This document shows positions 32,037 to 40,837 of a stretch of DNA of 45,855 nt, piece after piece. How positions within the stretch are numbered: position 1 is the first letter of the stretch; every line of letters begins with the position of its first letter. Below the pieces are notes generated by a model, which saw only the letters and a list, made by a program, of their open reading frames with translations, was not told the DNA's origin and did not search any database. Origin of the DNA: Candidatus Abyssobacteria bacterium SURF_17 (lineage in GTDB: Bacteria; Abyssobacteria; SURF-5); assembly GCA_003598055.1 (NCBI GenBank), contig QZKI01000144.1, positions 1-45,855 on the forward strand, written 5' to 3'. The position numbers were made by a program, and so were the translations under genes.

Positions 32037-33644
32037 ATGAAGAAGCTCTTCCTGCTGTGCGCACTGCTGACTCTTCTCGTTTCCGCACCATCAAGCGAGG
32101 CAGCTTCAATCAGGGCGGACACGACTATCACGTCGGTAGTTGTCTATCCTGACCGCGCGCTTGTGACGCGCACGGCCGAACTGTCTCTGCCGGCGGGCGA
32201 GCATACCGTCACATTCGAGAACCTGCCGGCGAACATCGACATAAAATCGCTTCAGACGAGAGGTGAAGGGGAGGCGAATGTCCGCATATTCTCGCTTGAC
32301 TCGCGAAAGATGATACTCGAGCGCACGCGGGAGAAACAAATCGCCGATTTGGAAGAGGAAATCGAAGGCCTGCGCGATGAGATTGCGGCAGCTGACGCGC
32401 GCATCGGCAATCTGAACGCCGAGCGCGACCTCGTGCGCTCCGTTGGCGTGTATGCGGGCGAGCAGTTCTCTAAGGAATTCATCACGCGCCAGCCGCAACC
32501 CGACGAATGGAGCGCGATGGTGGAGTTTCAGCGACAAAACCTGGCGCGTTTGAGCAAACAGCTTCAGGAGGCGGAAATACAAAAGCGCGAGTTGAATCGC
32601 AAGCTCGATGCGCTCTTGCGCAAGCTTGCGGAGCTCCAGGGCCAATATGCGCGCGAAGCATTGCAGGTGCAGGTGTCTCTTGCAGCGCTCACTTCCGGAA
32701 AGTTCAGGCTTTCGCTCTCATGTGTGATATTCGGCGCAAGCTGGCACGCTAGCTATGACGCACGGGCGGACGTGAAGGAAGAGAATGTCGAGTTCATTTA
32801 TCTCGGCAACATCCGCCAGAACACGGGCGAAGACTGGAAAAGTGTCGAGGTTTCGCTCTCGACGGCGAGGCCGGCCGTAGGCGCGAAGATGCCGGAAATC
32901 GTCCCGTGGTATCTGAGGCCGCAGCCGCCGGTGATATACCGCGAAAAGGCAGAGGCAGCCGCGGAAGTGGACCGGTTCCTTATGGCTGCGCCCGCCGAAA
33001 TGGAGGTCATGCAAGTCGTCCAGCTTGGCACTTCAGTACAGTTCAAGGTTCCCGGAAAAATGGATATCCCGAGCGACAACGCGCACCATCGGGCGACCAT
33101 CCTCAGCGCGAAGCTGCCTGCCACGTTGTCCTATGCAGCTACACCGAGGCTCTCACCGTTTGCCTATCTGACCGCAAAGTTGACGAATACAACCGGTGCA
33201 CAGTGGCTGGCTGGCAGGGTGAGCGTGTTCGTTGACGGCGACTTTATCGGGACATCGAGCATCGAGCCGGTCGCAGCAAACGAGGAGATAGACCTCGACC
33301 TCGGAATTGATGAAGGCGTCAAGGTAGAGCGCGAGGAGTTGATACGAAAGGAAGACGAGACCCGCATTTTTGGGAAGAAGAAGGAGCGCAAGTTCAAGGA
33401 CAAGCTCACGGTCACGAACCACAAGGCACGGCCCGTTGAGCTTCTCTTGATTGACCAGATTCCCGTGCCGCAGCACGATGACATCGTTGTCTCGGATGTA
33501 AAATTCTCCGAAAAGCCCACCGCGCGCGATGCAGACAAGGGAATCGTCAAGTGGAAGCTCTCGCTCGCGCCCGGCGAGAAGAAGGAAATAATCATCGAAT
33601 TCACCGTGACCCATCCGCTGGATATGATTGTGGTGGATCTATAA
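32037..33644 (+). CDS. DUF4140/DUF4139 (mucoidy inhibitor MuiA-like) secreted protein
   Basis: The 535-residue protein starts at ATG 32037, seven bases after GGAGG, and has a signal peptide ending near SEAAS. The N-terminal DUF4140 domain shows ITSVVVYPDRALVTRTAELSLPAGEHTVTFENLP. A long coiled coil follows (about 95-210; EKQIADLEEEIEGLRDEIAAADARI and QLQEAEIQKRELNRKLDALLRKLAELQ). The DUF4139 part contains SWHASYDARADV, FIYLGNIRQNTGEDWKSVEVSLSTARP and a C-terminal LSLAPGEKKEIIIEFTVTHP. Homologues called MuiA influence mucoidy in one system, but the biochemical role is unknown. It is followed 18 bp later by a dehydrogenase gene. Confidence 0.85.
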   Translation: MKKLFLLCALLTLLVSAPSSEAASIRADTTITSVVVYPDRALVTRTAELSLPAGEHTVTFENLPANIDIKSLQTRGEGEANVRIFSLDSRKMILERTREKQIADLEEEIEGLRDEIAAADARIGNLNAERDLVRSVGVYAGEQFSKEFITRQPQPDEWSAMVEFQRQNLARLSKQLQEAEIQKRELNRKLDALLRKLAELQGQYAREALQVQVSLAALTSGKFRLSLSCVIFGASWHASYDARADVKEENVEFIYLGNIRQNTGEDWKSVEVSLSTARPAVGAKMPEIVPWYLRPQPPVIYREKAEAAAEVDRFLMAAPAEMEVMQVVQLGTSVQFKVPGKMDIPSDNAHHRATILSAKLPATLSYAATPRLSPFAYLTAKLTNTTGAQWLAGRVSVFVDGDFIGTSSIEPVAANEEIDLDLGIDEGVKVEREELIRKEDETRIFGKKKERKFKDKLTVTNHKARPVELLLIDQIPVPQHDDIVVSDVKFSEKPTARDADKGIVKWKLSLAPGEKKEIIIEFTVTHPLDMIVVDL

Positions 33645-33662
33645 AATGACGGACGAGTCATC

Positions 33663-34688
33663 ATGAAAAAAAAGATGAAGGCGCTCGTGTTCCCTTCGCA
33701 GTGGAAGGTGGAGCTTGTGGAGGTCGATGTCCCGCGTCCCGGGCCGGATGAAGTGCTCGCCGAGATTCGGTGCGTCGGCATCTGCGGCAGCGACGTGGGC
33801 ATATTCGAGGGCACTCACTGGATTGTCGCGCACGGGCCGGGCGGCCACGGGCATGAGACGGGTGCAATCGCGGTCGAGGTCGGCAGGAACGTGAAGGGAA
33901 TCCAGCCGGGAGACCGGCTTGCGCGGATGGGCGCGGGCTATGCACAGTATAGCACGCATGTGAACGTGGTCGGCCACGGTAAGAATGAGAGACTGGGCGC
34001 GTTGCCCATTGTGAGAAACGACCTGACCGTCGAGGAAATCTCGTTCGCCGATGCCGTCGGCTGTGCGCTCAATTGCGCCGAGCGAGCGGAAGTGAACAGA
34101 ATCGAGGGACGGCGGCCCAAGGCAATCGTCCTCGGTCTTGGACCCATCGGCCTGATTCTCACGCAGATATTGGTCAACAGGGGCGCGGACGTGGCGGCTT
34201 CGGAGCCATATGAGCATAAGCGCGAATTGGCGGCGAAGTTGGGCGCGCACACGTTCAATCCGCATGAATTCAGACGCGCAACCCATGGACGAAGAACATA
34301 CACTGACCATATCAAGGATGAATTCGGCGAGGCTGATGCCGTTTTCGAGATGGTGGGAAGCAACGAAACGCTGCTCGACGCCATTGATTTGGTGAGGCCG
34401 GGATTCAGGGTGCTCGTGTTCGGCGCACAGAAGATGCAGATGGTCCCGTATGAGAATTGCCGCAAAAAAGGCGTCGAGCTCGTTTATCCGGAGGCGATGG
34501 TGAATTCCAAGGAGGATGTTGACTACTGGAACGCCGCACTCGACCTCATCGCAGGTAAGTCCGGGAAAAAGCTCAGACTTGGCGAATTGATCACGAAACG
34601 CATCTCGCTCGAAGAGGCGGTTGAGGCGTTCGAATATTACGACCGCGAGAAATGGATTAAGGTTGTCGTTGAACCGTTCAGAGAGTAA
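33663..34688 (+). CDS. Zinc-type medium-chain dehydrogenase lacking the structural-zinc loop
   Basis: The 341-residue MDR-superfamily protein has the N-terminal catalytic domain (ALVFPSQWKVELVEVDVPRPGPDEVLAEIRCVGICGSDVG). The catalytic zinc ligands Cys (GICGSD) and the His-Glu of GGHGHETG are present. The four-Cys structural-zinc loop usual after this point is absent, replaced by GDRLARMGAGYAQYSTHV. The NAD(P)-binding fold has GLGPIGLILTQILVNRGADVAASEP. The substrate is unknown; sugar- or polyol-type dehydrogenation is plausible. The start is ATG 33663, with ATG 33675 possible. It shares direction and close spacing with the genes on both sides. Confidence 0.85.
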   Translation: MKKKMKALVFPSQWKVELVEVDVPRPGPDEVLAEIRCVGICGSDVGIFEGTHWIVAHGPGGHGHETGAIAVEVGRNVKGIQPGDRLARMGAGYAQYSTHVNVVGHGKNERLGALPIVRNDLTVEEISFADAVGCALNCAERAEVNRIEGRRPKAIVLGLGPIGLILTQILVNRGADVAASEPYEHKRELAAKLGAHTFNPHEFRRATHGRRTYTDHIKDEFGEADAVFEMVGSNETLLDAIDLVRPGFRVLVFGAQKMQMVPYENCRKKGVELVYPEAMVNSKEDVDYWNAALDLIAGKSGKKLRLGELITKRISLEEAVEAFEYYDREKWIKVVVEPFRE

Positions 34689-34726
34689 ATGAGTGCATCG
34701 CTCACCGACCAGGAGGACACAGGCCG

Positions 34727-35131
34727 TTGGATGACACTAATCTCCGCAAAATTCTGAAGGAATCAAAGATAGTAGCAGTCGTCGGCCTATCCCCCGATCC
34801 GGAACGTGATAGCCACGAAGTCGCTCACTATCTCCAACAGGCCGGATACAAGATAGTTCCGGTAAACCCGAAAGCCGAAGAAATCCTTGGCGAGAAGGCG
34901 TATCCGGACCTTAATTCTATCCCGGAAAAGATTGACGTGGTCGATATTTTTCGGAGGCCCGAGCACGTGCCGCCGGTCGTCGAAGAGGCGATCAAAGTCG
35001 GTGCGAAGACGGTTTGGATGCAGCTTGGAGTTGTCAACAAGGAAGCCGCGCGAAGGGCCCACGAAGCCGGACTGAACGTGGTAATGGACCGGTGCATGCT
35101 CCGCGAGCACAAGCGGCTGTTGGTACCATAG
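34727..35131 (+). CDS. CoA-binding domain protein (YccU-like)
   Basis: The 134-residue product is a single Rossmann-type CoA-binding domain: KIVAVVGLSPDPERDSHEVAHYLQQAGYKIVPVNP, LNSIPEKIDVVDIFRRPEHVPPVVEEAI, TVWMQLGVVN and a terminal GLNVVMDRCMLREHKRL with the conserved Cys. Homologues bind CoA in vitro, but the cellular role is unsettled. The start is a TTG at 34727 behind AGGAGG (spacing about 10); the nearby ATG is out of frame. It lies between the dehydrogenase and a CMD-like gene. Confidence 0.88.
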   Translation: MDDTNLRKILKESKIVAVVGLSPDPERDSHEVAHYLQQAGYKIVPVNPKAEEILGEKAYPDLNSIPEKIDVVDIFRRPEHVPPVVEEAIKVGAKTVWMQLGVVNKEAARRAHEAGLNVVMDRCMLREHKRLLVP

Positions 35132-35168
35132 GGTCAGATGGTCGGCATAAACAGGAGGTGGATTGGAC

Positions 35169-35489
35169 ATGAAGAAGACACTGCCGCAGCACTTCAAGAA
35201 ATTTCTAAAGAAATATCCAAAGGTGTGGGAAGCTCATCAGGCATTGACTGAAGCATGCGCCGAAAGCGGGCCACTCGACCGTAAGACGCGCGAGCTCATC
35301 AAATTGGCGATCGCAGGCGCGGCCAATCAGGAGACAGCGGTCGAGCGGCATGCCGTCATGGCGGTTCAGGAAGGCGCGAAAAAGGACGAGATTTATCAAA
35401 CGCTCTTGCTGATGACCACCATCGTAGGATTCCCGCGAACATCGGCTTCCCTGAAGTGGGCCGAACGCGCGTTGACGACGGGGAAATAG
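35169..35489 (+). CDS. Carboxymuconolactone decarboxylase/AhpD-like protein without the CxxC pair
   Basis: The ATG at 35169 follows AGGAGGTG at a spacing of 8. The 106-residue, all-helical protein matches the CMD fold: GPLDRKTRELIKLAIAGAANQETAVERHAVMAVQEGAKKDEIYQTLLLMTTIVGFPRT. At the position where redox-active AhpD proteins carry CxxC before the conserved His, this protein has ETAVERH. Peroxidase-coupled disulfide chemistry is therefore unlikely. It may be a decarboxylase-like or binding variant. It directly follows the CoA-binding gene. Confidence 0.85.
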   Translation: MKKTLPQHFKKFLKKYPKVWEAHQALTEACAESGPLDRKTRELIKLAIAGAANQETAVERHAVMAVQEGAKKDEIYQTLLLMTTIVGFPRTSASLKWAERALTTGK

Positions 35490-35730
35490 AGACAAGCGAG
35501 AATTATTCAACGCACGAGATAGCGTGGCCGAACAGAGGAAATCTGCATCGGCGCAGCGGCCGCAATGTATTTCATGTCTACAAAGAGAGACAACAGCGCA
35601 GCACGGCCGCAACCGAAGAGCAGATGGACGCAATGAATTGCGCCCCTGTGGAAGGGAACTTATCCACATGATTCTCTTGCAGGATGGCGCGCGAAAATCC
35701 CACAGAAATTCAGGAAATCAAACGTGAGTA
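35490..35730. other. Intergenic region without gene; one isolated DnaA-box-like 9-mer
   Basis: No supported ORF or strong hairpin is seen. The 9-mer TTATCCACA at about 35659 equals the DnaA-box consensus but is single and has no AT-rich cluster around it. Confidence 0.35.
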
Positions 35731-37596
35731 GTGCAGAAGACTGGAATCAGCATTGTGGCGAATAAGAATCCCGGCAGGGACGGAGACCTGATCAGATTCA
35801 GGCAATATTTCCTCGCACGGTTGTCCCTGCTCCCGCGCGTTCGCGCCATCAAGCGGAACGTCCGGCGCGTGATGGCAATTGAGAGCGAGGGCCGGGAATC
35901 GTGGGGACTGATGCTGGAGGAAACCACCCGGAATTTCCCCGATAACATTGCCGTGAAGTCCGAAGAGGCAACGCTCACGTATCGAGAATACAATGCACTG
36001 GTCAATCGGTACGCCAATTATCTGCTTTCGCAAGGTTTGAAAAAGGATGACACGGTAGCCATCTTCCTCGAGACCCGCCCGGAACTGCTCATCGTCTACA
36101 GCGCGGTTGCAAAAATCGGCGCCATCAATTGCATGATAAATACAAATCTCCGCAAGGAGTCACTCCGGCATTGTTTGACGCTCAATCCGGCAAATGCGTT
36201 CATCGTAGGCGAAGAAGTGAAGGACGCGTTCACCGAAGTCCAGCCGGAACTGAATCTTCAGCCGGAGCAGAGACTGTACTTCGTATCGGACAGGAATCTG
36301 CAACCCGTTCCACCGGGATTTGTTGACCTCAAGAATGCGGTGATGAGGGTTCCTGCTGCAAACCCGGCGACGACGACCACCGTAAAGCCGAAGGATACGA
36401 TTGCCTATGTGTTCACGTCCGGCACCACCGGCGGCATGCCGAAAGCGGCGGTGATAACGCACAGGCGCCTGGTGAGCGCAATGTATTTCGTGGGAAGGGC
36501 GGTGATGGACGTGAGGCCGACTGATACCATCTACGTTCCCTTGCCTTTTTTCCACACCAATGCCCTTGCTTTGAGTTGGCCGTGCGTGTTTGCAAACGGG
36601 GCAGCTTTAGCCGTCAGACGCAAATTCAGCGCGAGCAGGTTCTGGGATGACGTGCGAGAATACCAGGCCACGACCTTCTGCTATGTCGGCGAATGCTGCC
36701 GCTACCTCATGAATCAACCGTCCCGGCCGGATGACCGGAATCATACGCTGAGGACCATCATCGGGAATGGACTGCGCCCGGAAATCTGGAGGAATTTCAA
36801 AGAACGCTTTGCAATCTCGAAAGTCTACGAAATCTACGGAGCGGCGGAGTCAAACCTGTTTTTCATCAACATATTGAATCTGGACTGCACCGTGGGAATG
36901 TGTTTTTCTCCTTACGCCATCGTCGAATATGACGCTGACGAAGAAAGACCGGTAACAGACAAGAACGGATTCATGAAACGGGCCGGAGTCGGGGAAACGG
37001 GCTTGCTCTTGGGCGAAATCACGGAGGACACGCCGTTTCGCGGCTACACGAGCAAGGAGGCGACCGAATCGAAGATTTTCAGGAACGTCTTCGCCCAGGG
37101 AGACGCCTGGTTCAACACGGGCGATCTTGTCAGAAATATCGGATACGGGCACATCCAGTTCGTGGACCGGCTCGGCGATACCTTTCGCTGGAAGGGTGAG
37201 AATGTGTCGACCACAGAAGTCGAGAAGGTGGCTAATACCTTCCCGCAGGTCGCCATGTCGATGGTGTACGGGGTGAAGATTCCGGGAGCGGAGGGACGCG
37301 CCGGGATGGCTGCCATTATTCCGAACACGCAGACGGACGGCTTCGACTTCAAGGCGTTCGCCGAACACTTTCAAAAGGCTCTGCCGCACTATGCCGTTCC
37401 CAAGTTTCTGAGATTCCGTAAAGACTTCGAATACACCCCAACGCACAAGATCAAGAAAATTGACGCGCGGAAGGAGGGCTTTGACCCGCACAATGTGTCC
37501 GAGCCGCTCTATGTTCTCCTGCCCGGCGAGTCAGAATACAAGCCGCTGACGAAAGAGCTATATGATAAAATCGTGCGGGGGACGTTCAATTTTTGA
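35731..37596 (+). CDS. Very-long-chain fatty acyl-CoA synthetase, FATP/SLC27-like
   Basis: The 621-residue adenylate-forming enzyme activates fatty acids to acyl-CoA, coupling activation with uptake at the membrane. Its ATP loop is YVFTSGTTGGMPKAAVITH, the adenine-binding segment is YEIYGAAESN, and the C-terminal region has FNTGDLVRNIGYGHIQFVDRLGDTFRWKGENVSTTEVE. The FRWKGENVSTTEVE wording is diagnostic of the FATP/very-long-chain branch rather than ordinary FadD. The catalytic Lys lies in THKIKKIDARKEGFDP. The start is a GTG at 35731 with no strong ribosome binding site. The first 40 residues are basic and amphipathic, so a later start is possible. Confidence 0.9.
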   Translation: MQKTGISIVANKNPGRDGDLIRFRQYFLARLSLLPRVRAIKRNVRRVMAIESEGRESWGLMLEETTRNFPDNIAVKSEEATLTYREYNALVNRYANYLLSQGLKKDDTVAIFLETRPELLIVYSAVAKIGAINCMINTNLRKESLRHCLTLNPANAFIVGEEVKDAFTEVQPELNLQPEQRLYFVSDRNLQPVPPGFVDLKNAVMRVPAANPATTTTVKPKDTIAYVFTSGTTGGMPKAAVITHRRLVSAMYFVGRAVMDVRPTDTIYVPLPFFHTNALALSWPCVFANGAALAVRRKFSASRFWDDVREYQATTFCYVGECCRYLMNQPSRPDDRNHTLRTIIGNGLRPEIWRNFKERFAISKVYEIYGAAESNLFFINILNLDCTVGMCFSPYAIVEYDADEERPVTDKNGFMKRAGVGETGLLLGEITEDTPFRGYTSKEATESKIFRNVFAQGDAWFNTGDLVRNIGYGHIQFVDRLGDTFRWKGENVSTTEVEKVANTFPQVAMSMVYGVKIPGAEGRAGMAAIIPNTQTDGFDFKAFAEHFQKALPHYAVPKFLRFRKDFEYTPTHKIKKIDARKEGFDPHNVSEPLYVLLPGESEYKPLTKELYDKIVRGTFNF

Positions 37597-37643
37597 AACC
37601 TGTCATTCCCACACGCGCGTGTGCGATATGAAGAGTGATTCCC

Positions 37644-37738
37644 TCCGGGGACATAATACCTTTAGACACATGTCATGCAGGATCAGGAAGGGCGCGATTC
37701 TTTGTCTTCTCCCCGAAGATAGGTATTATGTCCTCGGA
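37644..37738. repeat. Palindromic repeat, family A, copy 4
   Basis: The left arm, CTCCGGGGACATAATACCTT (37644-37663), faces the right arm AAGATAGGTATTATGTCCTCGG (37716-37738), with about 52 bp between. The outer 15-18 bases of each arm match the 2767-2874 element, and the interior is unrelated. It lies between the FATP-like gene and the acyl-CoA synthetase alpha gene. Confidence 0.8.
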
Positions 37739-37846
37739 ATTTCACACCCTCCACACACGAGCTGGGTTGAAAAATCGACCGAGGTTGTGCTACCATAATG
37801 CGATAAAGCGATTCCCTCCCTCGCTGAATCTCCCTAACACTTGCCG

Positions 37847-39316
37847 ATGCCGAGGAAGACACCCTTTAATGCAGCATCCGAACCATTCAGGGAAATGGGC
37901 GCCACATTGAAAACACAACTCGACTTCATCTTTAAGCCGAAGTCCGTTGCCGTAATAGGAGCGAGCAACAATCGGCAGCGATGGGGCCACGGCACGCTCC
38001 AGAGCGTCATCCGGGCCGGATTCAGAGGAAATATATACCCTATCCATCCGAAGGAGAAGGTCATTCAGGGGTTCACTGCATACGCGAGCGTGCTTGACGT
38101 TCCCGGCGAGATAGACCTTGCCGTATTTATCGTGAATGCGGAGCAGACAGTGAAGGCGATGGAAGAATGCGCCCGCAAGGGGGTCAAGGGGGCGGTCGTA
38201 ATCACGGCAGGCTTTGCCGAAATCGGCAATTCCGGCAAGGAAATGCAGAATGCGATGGTGAACATTGCGCGAAGGTCGGGCATGCGATTTGTCGGGCCCA
38301 ACTGTCTGGGTATCTGGAGCTCGGCCGTTTCGCTCGACTGCTGCTTCTATAAGGCTCCGCTCGCCGGCCCGATCGCTTTTGTGTCGCAGAGCGGCACGCT
38401 CGGCGAGTATCTCCTGGAGATTGCGCTCGAGAAAGGATACGGCTTCAGCAAATTCATCAGCAGCGGTAATCAAGCTGACCTGGACGTGTGCGATTACCTC
38501 GAGTATCTCTCGGAGGACCAAGATACGAAGACGATTGTGCTGTATCTGGAAGGGGTAAGGGACGGTCGCCGGTTCCTCGATATATCCCAAAAAGTGATAC
38601 GCGAGAAGGCAATCATCATGTACAAGGCGGGCCGAACGTCGGCGGGAATGCGGGCCGCGATGTCGCACACCGCCTCGCTGGCGGGAAACCACGAACTGTT
38701 CGAGGCAGCATGCCGCCAGGCCGGCATCATCCGGTCGACGAACATCCTCGAGGCGTTCGACGTCGCCGAGGCGCTCGCGCATCAGCCGCTCCCGCGCGGG
38801 AACCGCGTGGCGGTGACGTCCGGCGGCGGAGGATTCTGCGTGACGACGGCCGACGCCTGCGCGGCATACGGGCTTGAAGTGCCTGAACTCGATTCTGACA
38901 CGCAAAGGCGGATCCTCTCGCTCCTTCACGCGTACTCGCCTCCACCGAAGAACCCTGTTGATATGATTGCGCGCAAGGGGCCGATGTCACACGCGGAGAT
39001 AATTGAGATTCTTGCCGGGCTAGACTATATTGACGGGATAATCATGACTCCGCCGTGGGGCGGATTTCATCGCGACACTCCGGCGGAATTTATGAAGGAG
39101 CTCATTGATTCCGCCGAGCGGATAGCTCAGGTTCCCCAGCGTTTCGGCAAGCCCATCATCAGCGCAGGCGCACGCGAGTACAGAAAGCACCCCATCTATG
39201 AAATCCTCAAGAAGGGCGAGATTCCGTTCTTCGAGGGGCCTGACACCTGTGCGCGCGCGATGCAGGGCCTTGTCCAGTATGCTCGCGCCCGGGAACACGC
39301 CCGGGCCCGGGGGTAG
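37847..39316 (+). CDS. ADP-forming acyl-CoA synthetase, alpha-type chain
   Basis: The 489-residue protein resembles the alpha part of NDP-forming acetate/acyl-CoA ligases. It has a CoA-binding Rossmann domain (KPKSVAVIGASNNRQRWGHGTLQSV), a succinyl-CoA-synthetase-like domain with FVGPNCLGIWS and IAFVSQSGTLGEYLLEIA, and SHTASLAGNHELFEAACRQAGIIR containing the His phosphorylated during catalysis. The ATP-grasp beta part, fused or adjacent in many species, is absent here, so a beta subunit must come from elsewhere. The start is unclear: ATG 37847, TTG 37841 or ATG 37895 just before the conserved part; none has a good ribosome binding site. It lies downstream of the FATP-like gene. Confidence 0.88.
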   Translation: MPRKTPFNAASEPFREMGATLKTQLDFIFKPKSVAVIGASNNRQRWGHGTLQSVIRAGFRGNIYPIHPKEKVIQGFTAYASVLDVPGEIDLAVFIVNAEQTVKAMEECARKGVKGAVVITAGFAEIGNSGKEMQNAMVNIARRSGMRFVGPNCLGIWSSAVSLDCCFYKAPLAGPIAFVSQSGTLGEYLLEIALEKGYGFSKFISSGNQADLDVCDYLEYLSEDQDTKTIVLYLEGVRDGRRFLDISQKVIREKAIIMYKAGRTSAGMRAAMSHTASLAGNHELFEAACRQAGIIRSTNILEAFDVAEALAHQPLPRGNRVAVTSGGGGFCVTTADACAAYGLEVPELDSDTQRRILSLLHAYSPPPKNPVDMIARKGPMSHAEIIEILAGLDYIDGIIMTPPWGGFHRDTPAEFMKELIDSAERIAQVPQRFGKPIISAGAREYRKHPIYEILKKGEIPFFEGPDTCARAMQGLVQYARAREHARARG

Positions 39317-39437
39317 GATCGGGTTCGAATCTCTACGCCGTGTCGCTCAAATTCTCCGTTTGTGCAGAACTTGGATTCCTCTCTTCGCGGGAATGACAAA
39401 GAGACGCATGCGCACATTCGGGTGCCTTGCGTGTCTG
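39317..39437. repeat. Intergenic remnant with TTCGCGGGAATGACA word
   Basis: This gap between convergent genes contains GGATTCCTCTCTTCGCGGGA (39373-39392), then ATGACA. It resembles the widespread GGATTCCCGC...GCGGGAATGACA intergenic palindrome and the first bases of the window. No gene is seen. Confidence 0.4.
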
Positions 39438-39851
39438 TTACTCCGGGATTTCTTCGAGGAACTCGAGAAGGTGTTCGAGGTTTCTTCGGTGCTTGTCTCT
39501 CATGTGGCGAAAGGCCATGCCAAGGATGTACCCTCGCTTTTCTCCGGGCAGTTTCTTCGACCATACGATACGCGCATCGGTCTCTATGGGAGGCGTGAAC
39601 GGGTTCTCGACGGCGATCTTAATAATCATGCCCTCCGGAAGGAAGCGTTCCGTCTCGATTGCGATCCCTTTCTCGCTGATATCCCTCGCCACAGCCGTTT
39701 CGCCACGACGGAACACTATGGGCGGCAGTTTGCCTGAGGTCCGGCGCGCAACATCCGGATTGAAGTCGAGTATGGCTTTGAGCTCCATCTTACATGCGTA
39801 TCTGACGTATCTGCGTCTCTCGCCCGTGACTGGTTCTTTCTCTTTGTCCAT
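39438..39851 (-). CDS. PilZ domain protein, probable c-di-GMP receptor
   Basis: The 137-residue protein carries the two PilZ motifs for c-di-GMP: the N-terminal RRRYVRY (RxxxR) and ARDISEKGIAIET (D/NxSxxG). A C-terminal helix follows (RRNLEHLLEFLEEI). Between the first strand and the second motif is an insertion of about 20 residues (NPDVARRTSGKLPPIVFRRGE). It is the last gene of the minus-strand lptD/epimerase group, 41 bp after the decarboxylase gene. It may link second-messenger level to envelope polysaccharide output, by inference from position only. Confidence 0.9.
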   Translation of the reverse strand: MDKEKEPVTGERRRYVRYACKMELKAILDFNPDVARRTSGKLPPIVFRRGETAVARDISEKGIAIETERFLPEGMIIKIAVENPFTPPIETDARIVWSKKLPGEKRGYILGMAFRHMRDKHRRNLEHLLEFLEEIPE

Positions 39852-39892
39852 TGCTTTTTTCCACCGGGCCTTACTGACCGTTCATATGCACG

Positions 39893-40825
39893 TTACGCTT
39901 TCCCTCTGAAGTACTCTATCGTGCGTGCGAGCCCTTCGCGCAAGGCCACCTTCGGCTCCCAACCGAGGATGGTGCGGGCGCGAGAAATGTCGGGCTGCCG
40001 CACTTTCGGGTCGTCCACGGGGAGCGGTTGCACTTCTATTCCACATGTGCCCTTGACGAGCTCTCGCACAAGCGTGGCCAGCTCGAGGACGGACATTTCA
40101 TTGGGGTTACCGAGATTGACCGGCTCGGTTTCTTTGGAGAACAACAGTCGCGTAATAGCCTCGATCAGGTCGTCTACGTAGCAGAAGCTGCGCGTCTGTG
40201 ACCCGTCGCCGTACACGGTCATCGGCTCTCCCTTAAGCGCCTGCGTGATGAAATTCGAGACCACGCGCCCATCGTATGGCCGCATGCGTGGGCCGTATGT
40301 ATTGAATATGCGGGCTATACGCGTGTCCATTTTGTGAACGCGGTGATAGGCCATCACGAGCGCCTCCGCGAAGCGCTTGGCCTCGTCGTAGACGCCGCGC
40401 GGACCAATCGGGTTCACGTTGCCCCAGTACGATTCGGGCTGTGGATGTATCAGCGGGTCTCCATAGACCTCCGACGTGGAGGCAAGGAGGAAGCGCGCGC
40501 CCTTGTCCTTTGCGAGGCCGAGGACCTTGTGGGTCCCCATCGCGCCGACTTTGAGCGTCTGAATGGGCAGTTCGAGATAGTCAATGGGGCTCGCGGGCGA
40601 GGCGAAGTGAAGTATGTAGTGCAACGGACCGGCGACGTAAAGATATTCCGTGACATCGTGCCGGATGAACTTGAATTTGGGATTCCCGAATAAGTGGGCG
40701 ATGTTGTCGCAGGTGCCGGTGATAAGATTGTCGATACAGATTACCTCGTGACCGTCGTCGATGAATCGGTCGCAGAGATGTGACCCGAGGAATCCTGCGC
40801 CGCCGGTTATCAACACTCTTGCCAA
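39893..40825 (-). CDS. UDP-glucuronate decarboxylase (UDP-xylose synthase)
   Basis: The 310-residue extended SDR enzyme converts UDP-glucuronate to UDP-xylose. The family signature is very clear: [82 protein letters not shown] (YxxxK replaced in register by YDEAK) and [11 protein letters not shown] with DGRVVSNFI and [16 protein letters not shown]. The start is a TTG at 40825 behind AAGGAGG with ideal spacing. It is 12 bp after the upstream SDR gene, so it is cotranscribed. UDP-xylose would feed surface glycan synthesis. Confidence 0.93.
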   Translation of the reverse strand: MARVLITGGAGFLGSHLCDRFIDDGHEVICIDNLITGTCDNIAHLFGNPKFKFIRHDVTEYLYVAGPLHYILHFASPASPIDYLELPIQTLKVGAMGTHKVLGLAKDKGARFLLASTSEVYGDPLIHPQPESYWGNVNPIGPRGVYDEAKRFAEALVMAYHRVHKMDTRIARIFNTYGPRMRPYDGRVVSNFITQALKGEPMTVYGDGSQTRSFCYVDDLIEAITRLLFSKETEPVNLGNPNEMSVLELATLVRELVKGTCGIEVQPLPVDDPKVRQPDISRARTILGWEPKVALREGLARTIEYFRGKA

Positions 40826-40837
40826 CGAGAACCTCCT

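Noticed and set aside
35655..35670. Possible replication origin from the DnaA-box 9-mer TTATCCACA
   Set aside because: Only one box is visible. There is no AT-rich unwinding region, no cluster and no dnaA, dnaN or gidA neighbour, so it is most likely chance.
35597..35730. Short peptide genes in the gap before the FATP-like gene
   Set aside because: No ribosome binding site, no conserved pattern and no start better than chance.
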